Source of the DNA: Marinobacter sp. EhC06
Lineage (GTDB): Bacteria > Pseudomonadota > Gammaproteobacteria > Pseudomonadales > Oleiphilaceae
Direction of reading: 5' to 3'
Assembly: GCF_001650915.1 (NCBI RefSeq)
Contig: NZ_LXYO01000023.1
Span: 744,001-808,000, forward strand
DNA: 64,000 nt
Shown here piece by piece: positions 1-7,904 of the stretch. The notes under the pieces were generated by a model that made no database searches, was not told the origin of the DNA, and worked only from the letters and a program-made list of their open reading frames with translations. The position numbers were made by a program, and so were the translations under genes. Each line of letters opens with the position of its first letter. The stretch's first letter is position 1.

Positions 1-2
1 AA

Positions 3-485
3 GTGGCCACTACCAAGGCCCAGCGCAAACTGTTCTTTAACCTGCGCAGCCAGAAGAAAAAGCTTGCCTGGCTGAGCCATGACGAGCTGAACGCTGTTGC
101 CGAGGATCTGGGTGTAGAGCCCAAGGTTGTCCGGGAGATGGAAGGCCGGCTGGCTTCCCAGGATACGGCGTTTGACGGTCCGCAGGATGACGATGACGAC
201 AACGCCTATCAGGCACCTGCGTATTATCTGGAAGACACTCGCAGCAACCCGGCAACCCAGCTTGAGAACGCCGACTGGTCCGATGATTCCAACGGCCGGC
301 TGATGCAGGCTCTGGAGCAGCTGGATGAGCGCAGCCAGGATATTCTGCGGGAGCGCTGGTTGTCTGAGAGCAAATCCACGCTGCATGAGTTGGCGGACAA
401 GTACGGCGTATCGGCGGAACGTATCCGGCAGCTTGAGAAGAATGCGATGAAGAAAATCCGCATGCAGATGTCCGAGGCGGCCTGA
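3..485 (+). CDS. rpoH: RNA polymerase heat-shock sigma factor RpoH (sigma-32), C-terminal part
   Basis: The gene runs in from before the window; the first readable codons ([15 protein letters not shown]) are the RpoH box region just after sigma region 2, so this is the C-terminal 160 residues. Sigma region 4 is at the end: residues about 97-160 carry the -35-recognition helix-turn-helix ([20 protein letters not shown]). RpoH directs core RNA polymerase to heat-shock promoters in the cytoplasm. The QRKLFFNLR stretch is the hallmark that separates RpoH from RpoD and RpoS. A strong intrinsic terminator follows 33 bases after the stop. Identification is firm; the true start is outside the window. 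Confidence 0.96.
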   Translation: MATTKAQRKLFFNLRSQKKKLAWLSHDELNAVAEDLGVEPKVVREMEGRLASQDTAFDGPQDDDDDNAYQAPAYYLEDTRSNPATQLENADWSDDSNGRLMQALEQLDERSQDILRERWLSESKSTLHELADKYGVSAERIRQLEKNAMKKIRMQMSEAA

Positions 486-517
486 GTTATCGACTAGCTT
501 TTTCGGCTACGTGATTA

Positions 518-551
518 AAACGCCACCACCGGTTCCGGTTGGTGGCGTTTT
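518..551 (+). terminator. Intrinsic terminator of rpoH
   Basis: An 11-bp perfect stem (AAACGCCACCA / TGGTGGCGTTT) with a short GC loop is followed by a T-rich run on the plus strand. It lies directly after the rpoH stop with no other gene between. Confidence 0.9.
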
Positions 552-581
552 TGTTTGTATAATCGTCTATCTGATTTCTGT

Positions 582-701
582 GGGAGACGCGCTTGGGCAG
601 CCCCTCCCAAAACACGCTCCTTGCGGCACATCCATGTGGCGCTTGGGCTCCGCCATCCCTGGCTCCGCACAGTTTTGGGAGGGGCTGCCCAAGCGCGTCC
701 C
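582..701. repeat. Variable-arm hairpin repeat, copy 1
   Basis: Two arms of about 30 bases ending in CCCAAAAC / GTTTTGGG are complementary except for a 2-base indel. The core between them shares ACACGCT near the left arm and GGCTCCGCCATCC.TGGCTCCGC near the right arm with the copies at 51316 and 58824. The middle differs, with its own small hairpin (CACATCCATGTG). The outer parts of the arms do not match those of the other copies. It sits between rpoH and glxR; no reading frame here is credible. Confidence 0.85.
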
Positions 702-727
702 GAACCTTTGAGTAAGGCCCAATTTAC

Positions 728-1639
728 ATGACCTCGACTAAACCTCATATCGCATTTCTTGGCATCGGCCTGATGGGCGCGCCCATGACCCGTAACCTCC
801 TGAACGCGGGTTTTCCAATGACGCTGTGGAACCGCACGTCCAGCAAGTGCGAGTCCTTTTCATCGGAGGCGACCATTGCCGAATCCCCGGCGGAGGCGGT
901 TGCCGGTGCCGATGTGGTGATCACCATGCTGGAGAACAGCGATGTGGTGGAGCAGGTCTTGGTGGCTCAGGGCGTGATTGATGCCCTGAAGCCGGGCGCG
1001 CTGGTGATCGATATGAGTTCAATTCAACCTTCCGTTGCCCGGCGCCATGGCGAGTTGGTTGCAGAGCGGGGCGCTGGGTATGTGGATGCGCCGGTGTCAG
1101 GGGGAACTGTGGGTGCGGCTGAAGCCCGCCTGAGTATCATGGCGGGTGGTTTGGAAGCGGATGTGGATCGCGCCCGGCCGGTGTTCGAGGCGCTCGGCAA
1201 ATGCACGCGGATCGGGCCTGTTGGCGCCGGGCAACTGGCGAAGTTGGCCAATCAGGCTATTGTTGGAATCACCATTGGTGCCGTGTCCGAGGCGCTGCTA
1301 CTTGCCGCGAAAGGCGGTGCGGATCCTGCGGCCGTGCGGGAGGCGTTGCTGGGTGGATTTGCGGGTAGCCGGATTCTCGAGCTGCATGGGCAGCGCATGA
1401 TTGACCGGGATTTTGCTCCCGGTGCGCCAGCCCGGATTCAGCTCAAGGACATGCGGATGATTCTGGATGAGGCCCGTGCGGAAGGGTTAACCCTGCCCCT
1501 GGCCCAGCAGACTCACAATGAATACCTGTCGCTGGTGGCCAATGGCCACAGTGATGTCGACCACAGTGGCCTGCTGCTGGAGCTGGAGCACCTGAACGGT
1601 GCCCTGCTTGGCTCCCTTGGCCGCGGCCCGAAGGAGTAA
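728..1639 (+). CDS. glxR: 2-hydroxy-3-oxopropionate (tartronate semialdehyde) reductase
   Basis: 303 residues, the usual length for beta-hydroxyacid dehydrogenases. The N-terminal Rossmann motif GIGLMGAPMTRNL (about residues 12-24) binds NAD(P)H. The substrate-binding signature APVSGGTVGAAEARL lies near residue 122, and the catalytic lysine sits in GAGQLAKLANQ at about residue 172. The family reduces tartronate semialdehyde to D-glycerate or oxidises 3-hydroxyisobutyrate. The next gene, 7 bases downstream, is a hydroxypyruvate isomerase, which favours the glyoxylate-to-glycerate pathway over valine breakdown. Glyoxylate carboligase (gcl), the usual third member, is not in the window. The exact substrate remains inferred from this pairing. 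Confidence 0.85.
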   Translation: MTSTKPHIAFLGIGLMGAPMTRNLLNAGFPMTLWNRTSSKCESFSSEATIAESPAEAVAGADVVITMLENSDVVEQVLVAQGVIDALKPGALVIDMSSIQPSVARRHGELVAERGAGYVDAPVSGGTVGAAEARLSIMAGGLEADVDRARPVFEALGKCTRIGPVGAGQLAKLANQAIVGITIGAVSEALLLAAKGGADPAAVREALLGGFAGSRILELHGQRMIDRDFAPGAPARIQLKDMRMILDEARAEGLTLPLAQQTHNEYLSLVANGHSDVDHSGLLLELEHLNGALLGSLGRGPKE

Positions 1640-1646
1640 CCACGTC

Positions 1647-2426
1647 ATGCCCCGTTTTGCTGCTAACCTGTCCATGCTGTTCACGGAAGTGGACTTTCCG
1701 GAGCGGTTTGCCATGGCCCGGGCCGCCGGTTTTGAGGGGGTGGAATATCTGTTCCCCTACGCCTATCCCAAAGAGCTGCTTAGTCAGATTCTGAACGACA
1801 ACAAGCTGACTCAGGTGCTGTTTAACCTGCCACCCGGTAACTGGGATGCCGGTGAGAGGGGCATCGCTTGCCTGCCGGACCGAGTTGAAGAGTTCCAGGC
1901 CGGGGTGGATCAGGCGATTGACTATGCCCGCGCTCTGGGGTGCCGCCAGTTGAACTGCCTGGCAGGGCTGAAGCCAGATCATGTTTCAGATGACATTGCC
2001 TGGCAGACGCTGGTGGACAATGTCGGCTGGGCAGCGGCCAGGCTGGCGGACGAGGGCATCACTCTGTGCCTGGAAGCCATTAACTCTCGAGTGGACATGC
2101 CCGGTTTCGTGCTGGATACCTCCGGCAAGGTTCTCGCGTTGATTGAGCAAGTGGATGCAGACAACCTGCGTCTGCAGTATGACCTCTACCACATGCAGAT
2201 TATGGAAGGGGATCTGGTGCGCTCAATGGAGTGCCTGTTGCCCTGGATTGGCCACATTCAATTCGCCGATAACCCCGGGCGGCACGAGCCAGGCACAGGG
2301 GAGATTAACTTTTTGAATGTTTTTGAGGCCATCGATGCCATGGGTTATGACGGCTGGGTAAGCGCGGAATACCGGCCCAGCGGGGCGACGGCTGACAGCC
2401 TCGGCTGGTTTGAGAGGAAGGTCTGA
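1647..2426 (+). CDS. hyi: Hydroxypyruvate isomerase
   Basis: 259 residues from the ATG preceded by AAGGAG (at 1631-1636, overlapping the end of glxR). It is a sugar-phosphate isomerase/epimerase-like TIM barrel; the N-terminus (MPRFAANLSMLFTEVDFPER) and the metal-binding acidic segments LEAINSR (about residue 143) and SAEYRPSG near the C-terminus are those of Hyi/OtnI proteins. The enzyme interconverts hydroxypyruvate and tartronate semialdehyde, feeding the reductase encoded just upstream. The two genes are almost certainly co-transcribed. An OtnI-type 2-oxotetronate isomerase is a close alternative that sequence alone does not exclude. Confidence 0.85.
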   Translation: MPRFAANLSMLFTEVDFPERFAMARAAGFEGVEYLFPYAYPKELLSQILNDNKLTQVLFNLPPGNWDAGERGIACLPDRVEEFQAGVDQAIDYARALGCRQLNCLAGLKPDHVSDDIAWQTLVDNVGWAAARLADEGITLCLEAINSRVDMPGFVLDTSGKVLALIEQVDADNLRLQYDLYHMQIMEGDLVRSMECLLPWIGHIQFADNPGRHEPGTGEINFLNVFEAIDAMGYDGWVSAEYRPSGATADSLGWFERKV

Positions 2427-2529
2427 CCGTCGCCATTGGCGACACCCTCTTACAAGATCGTAACTGGCCGGGTTGCCAACTTCTTCGTACCCTTGTCGTT
2501 ACTGTAATCCGCTATCGGGAGGAGAGCCG

Positions 2530-3210
2530 GTGAAAGCGCTGGTAATCGAAGACGATCAGGACGTTGCAAATTATCTTGTCAAAGGGCTGAAGGAATCCGA
2601 CTTCGTGGTCGATCATGCGGCCGATGGCAAGGAAGGCATGATGATGGCGGCCAGCGAAGATTACGACATCATGATTGTGGACCGCATGCTGCCGGGCATG
2701 GACGGTCTTTCCATCATCAAAACGGTACGTGCGACCGGAAACCAGGTGCCGGTTCTGATTCTCAGCGCCCTGGGGGATGTGGACGACCGTGTTGAAGGTT
2801 TACGAGGCGGCGGGGATGACTACCTGACCAAGCCCTTCTCGTTCACCGAACTGCTGGCCCGTATCGAGTCTTTGGTGCGGCGTAATCGCCAGTCGGCCGA
2901 AACCGAAACCGTATTGCGGGTGGCGGACCTGGAGATGGACCTGCTGGCGCGCACGGTAAAGCGTGCCGGCCAGAATATTGATGTCCAGCCCAGGGAGTTC
3001 CGTCTGCTGGAATACCTGATGCGTAATGCCGGCCAGGTGGTCACCCGGACCATGCTGCTGGAGAAAGTCTGGGATTATCATTTTGATCCCCAGACCAATG
3101 TGATTGACGTGCACATCAGCCGGCTGCGAGCCAAGATCGATAAGGAATTCGATACACCCTTACTGCAGACCATTCGGGGTGCAGGGTACATGTTACGTGA
3201 AACTGCTTAG
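2530..3210 (+). CDS. OmpR-family two-component response regulator
   Basis: 226 residues from a GTG start preceded by GGGAGGAGAGCC; the open frame extends upstream but without a better start. The receiver domain (about 1-118) has the acidic pair IEDDQD, the phospho-accepting Asp in MIVDRML and the conserved Lys in LTKPF. The winged-helix DNA-binding domain (about 130-225) ends with the typical VDVHISRLRAKID and TIRGAGYML motifs. It overlaps the start of the histidine kinase gene by 14 bases, so the pair is translationally coupled. The stimulus is not evident. The closest relatives of this layout are metal- or envelope-stress-type regulators, which is inference only. Confidence 0.92.
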   Translation: MKALVIEDDQDVANYLVKGLKESDFVVDHAADGKEGMMMAASEDYDIMIVDRMLPGMDGLSIIKTVRATGNQVPVLILSALGDVDDRVEGLRGGGDDYLTKPFSFTELLARIESLVRRNRQSAETETVLRVADLEMDLLARTVKRAGQNIDVQPREFRLLEYLMRNAGQVVTRTMLLEKVWDYHFDPQTNVIDVHISRLRAKIDKEFDTPLLQTIRGAGYMLRETA

Positions 3211-4687
3211 CCAGCTCAGGACCTCGTCCTTCCAGCTAGCCCTGCTGTACATGGTGGTGTTTGCCACCTCGGTATTTCTGTTACTGGCCTTTATCTACTG
3301 GCGTACGGCGGGCTTCATGACCGCCCAGACCGACGAAACCATCGAAGCGGAAATCGCCGGTCTGGCGGAGCAGTACCGTGGCCGTGGCGTAAATGGCCTC
3401 ATCACCATCATCCGTGAACGTGTTGCCCGCGACCCCAACGCCAAATCCATCTACCTGCTGACCACCGATGACTTCCTCAAGCTGGCCGGCAATATCGAAA
3501 CCTGGCCGGAAGGCAGCCGTTCCGAGAGTGGCTGGATCAATTTCACCCTCAATGAATCCGTGGGCTGGACCGGGCCCGAACGCCTCGCCCGCGCGCGAAT
3601 TTTTGAGGTTCAGGGTGGCTTGCGCCTGCTGGTGGGCCGTGACGTCGACGAACTCACCAATCTCAAGCGGGTGATTGAAACCGCCATTAACTGGGGAATG
3701 GGGATCACCCTTGCACTCGCGTTACTCGGTGGTTTTTTGATGAGCCGGAGCACGACCCGGCGCATCGAGGTGATCAACAACACCTCCCGCCGGATCATGA
3801 ACGGCCATCTGTCCCTGAGAATTCCAACCCGCGGCACCGACGATGATTTCGACCAGCTGGCGGAAAACCTGAATCAGATGCTCGACCGGATTGTGTACCT
3901 GATGGAAGGTATTCGGCACGTTTCCGACAGCATTGCCCACGATTTGCGTACCCCCCTGACCCGCCTACGCAACCAGCTGGAAAACACCCTGATGTCGGTG
4001 GATAACGACGAAGCAAGGGAGCAGGCTGGCCGTGCCGTTGCCGAAGCTGACCAGTTGCTGGCAACCTTTAACGCCCTGTTGCGCATCGCCCGACTGGAAA
4101 CCCGTGGCAATACCGCAGATATGAAGCCGGTATCGCTGGACGAGCTGGTTGCCGATGCCTGCGAACTCTATGAAGCGCTGGCAGAGGATAAGGACCAGTC
4201 CTTTGAACAGGAGCTGGAAAGCGGTGTGAAGATTGAGGGTGATCGTGACCTTCTGTTCCAGATGGTCAGCAATCTGATTGATAATGCGATCAAGTACACC
4301 CCCGAGCATGGCGTGATTGGCGTTGCCGTTCGCCGGGAGGGCGCTGAAGCCGTCTTTGAAGTTCGCGACAGTGGCATTGGGATTCCCGATGCTGAGAAAG
4401 ACCAGGTTTTCCAGCGTTTCTACAGGGTGGGCAAGAGTCGGTCGCTACCGGGTAACGGCCTGGGGCTCAGCCTGGTGAGCGCTGTTGCAGAGATTCATCA
4501 GGGCCGGATTGTTCTGAGTGATACACAGCCTGGTGAAACCCCGCCGGGGCTGACTGTAGCGGTAAGAATGCCTGCCTTTACCGAAGCTCGTAAGCGAATC
4601 CGCGCAGCCCAAGCCGAGCAGCCGGCGGATTCAGCGGCCGGGGAAACCCGAACCGCCTCAGAATCCACTGGTGTAGATACTCACTGA
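3197..4687 (+). CDS. Sensor histidine kinase, partner of the upstream regulator
   Basis: 496 residues from a GTG inside the end of the regulator gene (VKLLSQLRTSSFQLALLY). An N-terminal membrane segment lies at about 14-36, a periplasmic sensor of about 140 residues follows, then a second membrane segment near 165-185 and a HAMP linker. The dimerisation box holds the phospho-accepting His (SIAHDLRTPLTRLR). The ATPase part shows the N box (NLIDNAIKYT), G1 (DSGIGIP) and G2 (GNGLGLSLV). A low-complexity, Ala/Glu-rich tail of about 40 residues follows the kinase core. The convergent gene downstream overlaps the stop by 7 bases. The signal is unknown. Confidence 0.92.
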   Translation: MKLLSQLRTSSFQLALLYMVVFATSVFLLLAFIYWRTAGFMTAQTDETIEAEIAGLAEQYRGRGVNGLITIIRERVARDPNAKSIYLLTTDDFLKLAGNIETWPEGSRSESGWINFTLNESVGWTGPERLARARIFEVQGGLRLLVGRDVDELTNLKRVIETAINWGMGITLALALLGGFLMSRSTTRRIEVINNTSRRIMNGHLSLRIPTRGTDDDFDQLAENLNQMLDRIVYLMEGIRHVSDSIAHDLRTPLTRLRNQLENTLMSVDNDEAREQAGRAVAEADQLLATFNALLRIARLETRGNTADMKPVSLDELVADACELYEALAEDKDQSFEQELESGVKIEGDRDLLFQMVSNLIDNAIKYTPEHGVIGVAVRREGAEAVFEVRDSGIGIPDAEKDQVFQRFYRVGKSRSLPGNGLGLSLVSAVAEIHQGRIVLSDTQPGETPPGLTVAVRMPAFTEARKRIRAAQAEQPADSAAGETRTASESTGVDTH

Positions 4688-4962
4688 CTGGCGCGGAACC
4701 GGTTGATCTTCGACAGCACCGGGCCGATCAGGGCGTCTTTGCGGGACTCGATCTCGTGGGTAATCTTTTCAACCTGAGAGCGGCGACGATTTACCCGCAC
4801 CTGAACGCTGTCCCACTCACCTTCCAGATGCTTCTGCTCTGCCGCCAGAAAAGCCGCAATGTTGTGACGGTTGATCTTGCCGGTAATGCCGTACTGGTCC
4901 AACCGGTAGCCAATAGCATCCACGCCATTAAGTGCCATGTTCAGCAGCGTTTGGGTATTCAT
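4681..4962 (-). CDS. Small conserved-looking helical protein, unknown function
   Basis: 93 residues. I chose the ATG at 4962 (MNTQTLLNMAL) because GGAGA lies at the right distance upstream of it; an upstream in-frame ATG adds 12 residues without such a site. The protein is charged and predicted helical (a heptad-like stretch VRVNRRRSQVEKITHEIES), with no signal peptide or membrane segment. Its stop overlaps the end of the convergent kinase gene by 7 bases. I do not recognise a family. Confidence 0.7.
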   Translation of the reverse strand: MNTQTLLNMALNGVDAIGYRLDQYGITGKINRHNIAAFLAAEQKHLEGEWDSVQVRVNRRRSQVEKITHEIESRKDALIGPVLSKINRFRASQ

Positions 4963-5263
4963 GTTGGTGTCTCCGTGAAGGGAATCTGTGAGAAACAATA
5001 TGCTCTTACGTTATGCTCCGATCCTAGAGTCTGCAACCTAATTCCCGAAGCCAGCGTTCGTAGTTTCCCTGACCAAAAGGTAATTCCTTGGCCACGCCGG
5101 TGTAATCCTTGGTGTGCATAATTGAAACTGTAGCTTTGGAAGCCTGCAGATTTGTTGCTTGCTTCTCCCTCCAGCACAGCGCTAGCCTTACCCCGTTTTT
5201 ACGGGGTTTTTTTATGCCCTTCCATATTCTGATTTCCAATTGGTAGAGGACGTTGCGAGACCA
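4963..5263. other. Intergenic region before greB
   Basis: About 300 bases between the divergent small gene and greB. It holds a plus-strand intrinsic terminator at 5190-5213 with no plus-strand coding gene nearer than the kinase ending at 4687, so either the kinase message has a long 3' tail or a small RNA is made here. A minus-strand 31-codon frame (5119-5024, starting MHTKDYTGVAKE) looks protein-like but lacks a ribosome-binding site. The greB promoter must also lie in the last part. Confidence 0.5.
5190..5213 (+). terminator. Intrinsic terminator upstream of greB
   Basis: CCCCGT and ACGGGG form a stem around a T-rich loop and are followed by seven T residues. It works in the plus direction and lies about 50 bases before the greB start. 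Confidence 0.8.
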
Positions 5264-5779
5264 ATGACCCAGGTTCCCGGTAATGGCGGCCCCCGCCCTA
5301 GATACATCACGCCGGAAGGCGAACGGGCCTTGCGTGACGAACTGCAGTATCTCTGGAAGGTCAAGCGCCCGGAAGTGACTCAGGCCGTGCGTGAGGCCGC
5401 CGCCCTTGGTGATCGATCCGAGAATGCCGAGTACATCTACGGCAAGAAGCAGCTTCGGGAAATCGACCGTCGGGTGCGTTTCCTCAGCAAGCGCCTGGAA
5501 GAACTCACAGTGGTTGACCGTTTACCAGATGACCGCGACAAGGTGTTTTTTGGTGCCTGGGTAACGGTGGAAGACGAGGAGGGCGAGGAACAGACCTATC
5601 GGCTGGTAGGCGCGGACGAGTTTGATCTGAACAAAGGCTATCTCAGCATCAACTCACCCCTGGCCCGGGCCCTGATTGGCAAACGCCTGGACGATGAGGT
5701 GAGCGTTCGCACTCCGGAAGGCTGGAAGTCGGTATTCGTGGTTGGTATTCGTTACCAGGCGCCCGCCGACGACAAGTGA
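5264..5779 (+). CDS. greB: Transcription elongation factor GreB
   Basis: 171 residues from the ATG at 5264 (MTQVPGNGG); an upstream TTG would add eight residues. The N-terminal coiled coil carries the GreA/GreB signature: LRDELQYLW, then AAALGDRSENAEYIYGKKQL with the acidic tip (D-x-SEN) that enters the RNA polymerase secondary channel and activates cleavage of backtracked RNA. The C-terminal FKBP-like domain includes the family sequence YLSINSPLARALIGK. The length and the loop sequence fit GreB rather than GreA. It stands alone between two non-related genes. Confidence 0.95.
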   Translation: MTQVPGNGGPRPRYITPEGERALRDELQYLWKVKRPEVTQAVREAAALGDRSENAEYIYGKKQLREIDRRVRFLSKRLEELTVVDRLPDDRDKVFFGAWVTVEDEEGEEQTYRLVGADEFDLNKGYLSINSPLARALIGKRLDDEVSVRTPEGWKSVFVVGIRYQAPADDK

Positions 5780-5890
5780 ATAATGTCACAAAATTGGCGA
5801 GTGCCCGGGCAGGTTGTGTGATTTGTCGATAAACTGATCAAAATTTGTCACAACTGTACGCAGACAGGATAGTCTGCCGGGGTAATTGCC

Positions 5891-6352
5891 ATGGGTATGC
5901 GTGGAAGAACCAGGAACGTCCAGAGCAGGCTAAGCAAACCGCTGGTGTTGGCGGGGCTGATTGCCGTTCCCGTTTTTACGGGTGGGGCGTTTGCGCAGAG
6001 CGACAAGCAGGATCCCGCTTTCCATTACGAGGAGCGTTCAACAATCCATACTATCCAGCTTAACTCCATGGAGGAGGAGACCCTGGCCAACACGGTCATC
6101 GAGGGTGGTTTGTCGGCGCCGGCTGCGGGTGTTCCACTGAAGCCCCGGGTTGAGGACGATTTTTACCTGGATCCGCTGGGCCTTCGCCCTGGTGATAGCC
6201 GCACTGACCTTGGCCGTTCCCAGATTCCGGTGGAGTTCCGGTTCAGCAATCCCAAGTCCATTCCCGGGCAAACCCACAGTAACAACTACGTGATTCGTCC
6301 GCCGGAGAACCGCACCTACGACGCTCTGAACATCAATATGAACGAGCGTTGA
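5891..6352 (+). CDS. Secreted protein of unknown function
   Basis: 153 residues. The N-terminus has an arginine-rich n-region, a hydrophobic core (PLVLAGLIAVPVFTGG) and a cleavage site at about AFA-QS, so the product is exported. The mature part is small, polar and proline-rich (DPLGLRPGDSRTDLG, VIRPPENRTYDALNINMNER) with no cysteine and no recognised domain. An alternative ATG lies two codons further on. Upstream, TGTCACAA occurs twice as a direct repeat (5784-5791 and 5846-5853), possibly an operator. I do not recognise a family. Confidence 0.75.
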   Translation: MGMRGRTRNVQSRLSKPLVLAGLIAVPVFTGGAFAQSDKQDPAFHYEERSTIHTIQLNSMEEETLANTVIEGGLSAPAAGVPLKPRVEDDFYLDPLGLRPGDSRTDLGRSQIPVEFRFSNPKSIPGQTHSNNYVIRPPENRTYDALNINMNER

Positions 6353-6361
6353 GGCAGAATG

Positions 6362-6679
6362 TCAGGCGGCGGCGCAGCCGTCGTTACCGGTAGCCGTCCT
6401 ACCCAGTACATCCTCATAAAAGAATGCCAGGGCCTGGCTGGCCTGATTGAAACGCGCGCGGGATACCCGCATGCGATCACTCAGATACTCGAGAAAGAGC
6501 TGGCGATCTTCATTGGCCAGTGCATCAGGATCCTTCAGATCGGTGAACAGCACGAATCGGGTGATCCAGTGAAGGTAGGTCTGCTCTGAGCGGTGATTGA
6601 GCTTGTGCTTGTGAATGGCGTCCTTGACCCGTGCCACTAAGCCTGGCTGGGACTGTTCCAGCGCCTCGGTGATGTCCAT
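6362..6679 (-). CDS. Stand-alone integrase N-terminal SAM-like domain protein
   Basis: 105 residues. The core (NHRSEQTYLHWITRFVLF, then FLEYLSDRMRVSRARFNQASQALAFFYEDVLG) is the N-terminal DNA-binding, core-binding SAM-like fold of tyrosine recombinases and matches the integron-integrase style of that domain. The catalytic domain with the Arg-His-Arg-Tyr residues is absent and there is no trace of it downstream, where the next gene ends on the other strand. Either it is a domesticated DNA-binding protein or a remnant of an integrase; the intact frame with normal start and stop favours the first. No recombination target is visible. Confidence 0.75.
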   Translation of the reverse strand: MDITEALEQSQPGLVARVKDAIHKHKLNHRSEQTYLHWITRFVLFTDLKDPDALANEDRQLFLEYLSDRMRVSRARFNQASQALAFFYEDVLGRTATGNDGCAAA

Positions 6680-6769
6680 AAATAACTCTTGCTGATGAAT
6701 TGGTCTTGTTATTTTGGGCGCATCTTATGACAAGAGATTTACGAGCGCAAAGCTTTATTCAGGAAGATT

Positions 6770-6796
6770 GACTCTGGTCAGTTTATGACCAGAGTC
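6770..6796. other. Perfect 11-bp hairpin between two minus-strand genes
   Basis: GACTCTGGTCA and TGACCAGAGTC flank a five-base loop. It lies just after the acyl-CoA-binding protein gene on the minus strand, where a terminator would be expected, but no T-run follows on either strand. Processing or transcription pausing is possible. Confidence 0.5.
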
Positions 6797-6812
6797 TGGG
6801 CTGGAACGCCAG

Positions 6813-7073
6813 TTATTTCAGGGCTTCGAGCTTGTCGATGTACTTCTGCATGGCATCATCGCTGGACATGCCTTTCAACTTCTCCCAGGCATCAAACTTG
6901 GCGCGGCCGACAAAATCCATCATGCCCGGGCGCTTGCCGGACACATCGCCCTCGGTGGCCTGCTTGTAGAGGGCATAGAATTCCAGTTTCATCTCGTTGG
7001 AGGGTTTGAAGTCGCCCTCAGCGGTCTGGATATAGTTAACGGCTTCGTCGAAGCGGGTTCTCAGGTCACTCAT
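6813..7073 (-). CDS. Acyl-CoA-binding protein
   Basis: 86 residues, the exact size of the ACBP fold. The family signature is plain: [20 protein letters not shown] followed by [35 protein letters not shown]. The Tyr and Lys residues of the YALYKQAT and KFDAW helices bind the CoA head group and the acyl chain packs between the four helices. The protein buffers and carries long-chain acyl-CoA in the cytoplasm. Such genes are sporadic in bacteria. It is monocistronic here, separated from the T6SS genes by a divergent intergenic region. Confidence 0.95.
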   Translation of the reverse strand: MSDLRTRFDEAVNYIQTAEGDFKPSNEMKLEFYALYKQATEGDVSGKRPGMMDFVGRAKFDAWEKLKGMSSDDAMQKYIDKLEALK

Positions 7074-7182
7074 GTTGATCTCCGTATGGTTTTACTTTGG
7101 TCCTGTTTGTTGAGCGAGTATAGCCACCGCCACTGGCTCCGTCATTGACCGAATCTTCTTTGGTTATTGGCGGAAAGGAAAG

Positions 7183-7212
7183 CCCGGGCATTCTGGCAAA
7201 AGCTTGCCCGGG
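7183..7212. promoter_or_regulatory. Inverted repeat in the leader of the T6SS operon
   Basis: CCCGGGCA and TGCCCGGG (8-bp perfect) are separated by 14 bases in the 277-base region that must hold the promoter of tssB. It could be an operator or a leader hairpin. No convincing promoter boxes can be assigned by eye. Confidence 0.4.
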
Positions 7213-7350
7213 TGCACATTACGGAAAAATGCTGGCCAGTTTTTGCTTGAGAAAGGCAAATGATCTGTGTAGAGTTTTTCTCGTTGCGTGCCAGGAGGGT
7301 GCGTACAAGGGATTGAACAATTGCAAATGATTTGCACAGGGAGCAAGCGC

Positions 7351-7848
7351 ATGTCTTCAAAAGACGGTTCCGTCGCGCCTAAAGAGCGCATCAATATCAA
7401 GTACGTCCCCGCCACCGGAGATCAGCAGGCAGAAACCGAATTGCCGCTGAAGATGTTCGTTGTTGGTGATTTCAAGGGACACGCCGAAGAAACCCCGATC
7501 GAAGATCGCAAGGCCATTTCCGTCGACAAGAACAATTTCCGTTCGGTCATGAAGGAAGCCGGCCTGACCCTTTCCACCACCGTGACCAACAAGCTGGATG
7601 AGGAAGCCGACGAACTGCCGGTAAACCTGGAATTCCAGACTCTTGATGATTTCTCCCCCGACAGCGTTGCCCGTCAGGTTCCGGAGCTGAACAAGCTGAT
7701 TGAACTGCGGGAAGCCCTGGTGGCCTTGAAAGGCCCTCTGGGTAACGTGCCGTCGTTCCGCTCCAAGCTCCAGGAACTGCTGGACAACGACGACGCCCGG
7801 GACAAGCTGCTGGCCGAACTGGAACTGGCCACCGACAGCAACGAGTAA
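7351..7848 (+). CDS. tssB: T6SS contractile sheath small subunit TssB (VipA)
   Basis: 165 residues from the ATG at 7351, with AGGGAGC before it; the open frame extends 21 codons upstream without support. Family motifs: PLKMFVVGDFKG near residue 36 and the conserved ISVDKNNF about 25 residues on. TssB pairs with TssC to form the heterodimer that polymerises into the cytoplasmic sheath around the Hcp tube. tssC follows 56 bases downstream. This is the first gene of the T6SS locus, so its upstream region should hold the main promoter. Confidence 0.96.
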   Translation: MSSKDGSVAPKERINIKYVPATGDQQAETELPLKMFVVGDFKGHAEETPIEDRKAISVDKNNFRSVMKEAGLTLSTTVTNKLDEEADELPVNLEFQTLDDFSPDSVARQVPELNKLIELREALVALKGPLGNVPSFRSKLQELLDNDDARDKLLAELELATDSNE

Positions 7849-7904
7849 GCGAACGCGCGCTCATAACTTCCGATTGAATTCAAAACGTACTGAAGGGATG
7901 TGGT

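Noticed and set aside
5024..5239. Minus-strand frame ending in a protein-like 31-codon stretch
   Set aside because: The long version crosses a terminator and the short version lacks a ribosome site; mentioned only as part of the intergenic region.
7194..7246. Two possible sigma-54 promoters (TGGCAAAAGCTTGC and TGGCCAGTTTTTGC) upstream of tssB
   Set aside because: In both, the distance from GG to GC is one base short of the strict -24/-12 spacing, so neither can be called.
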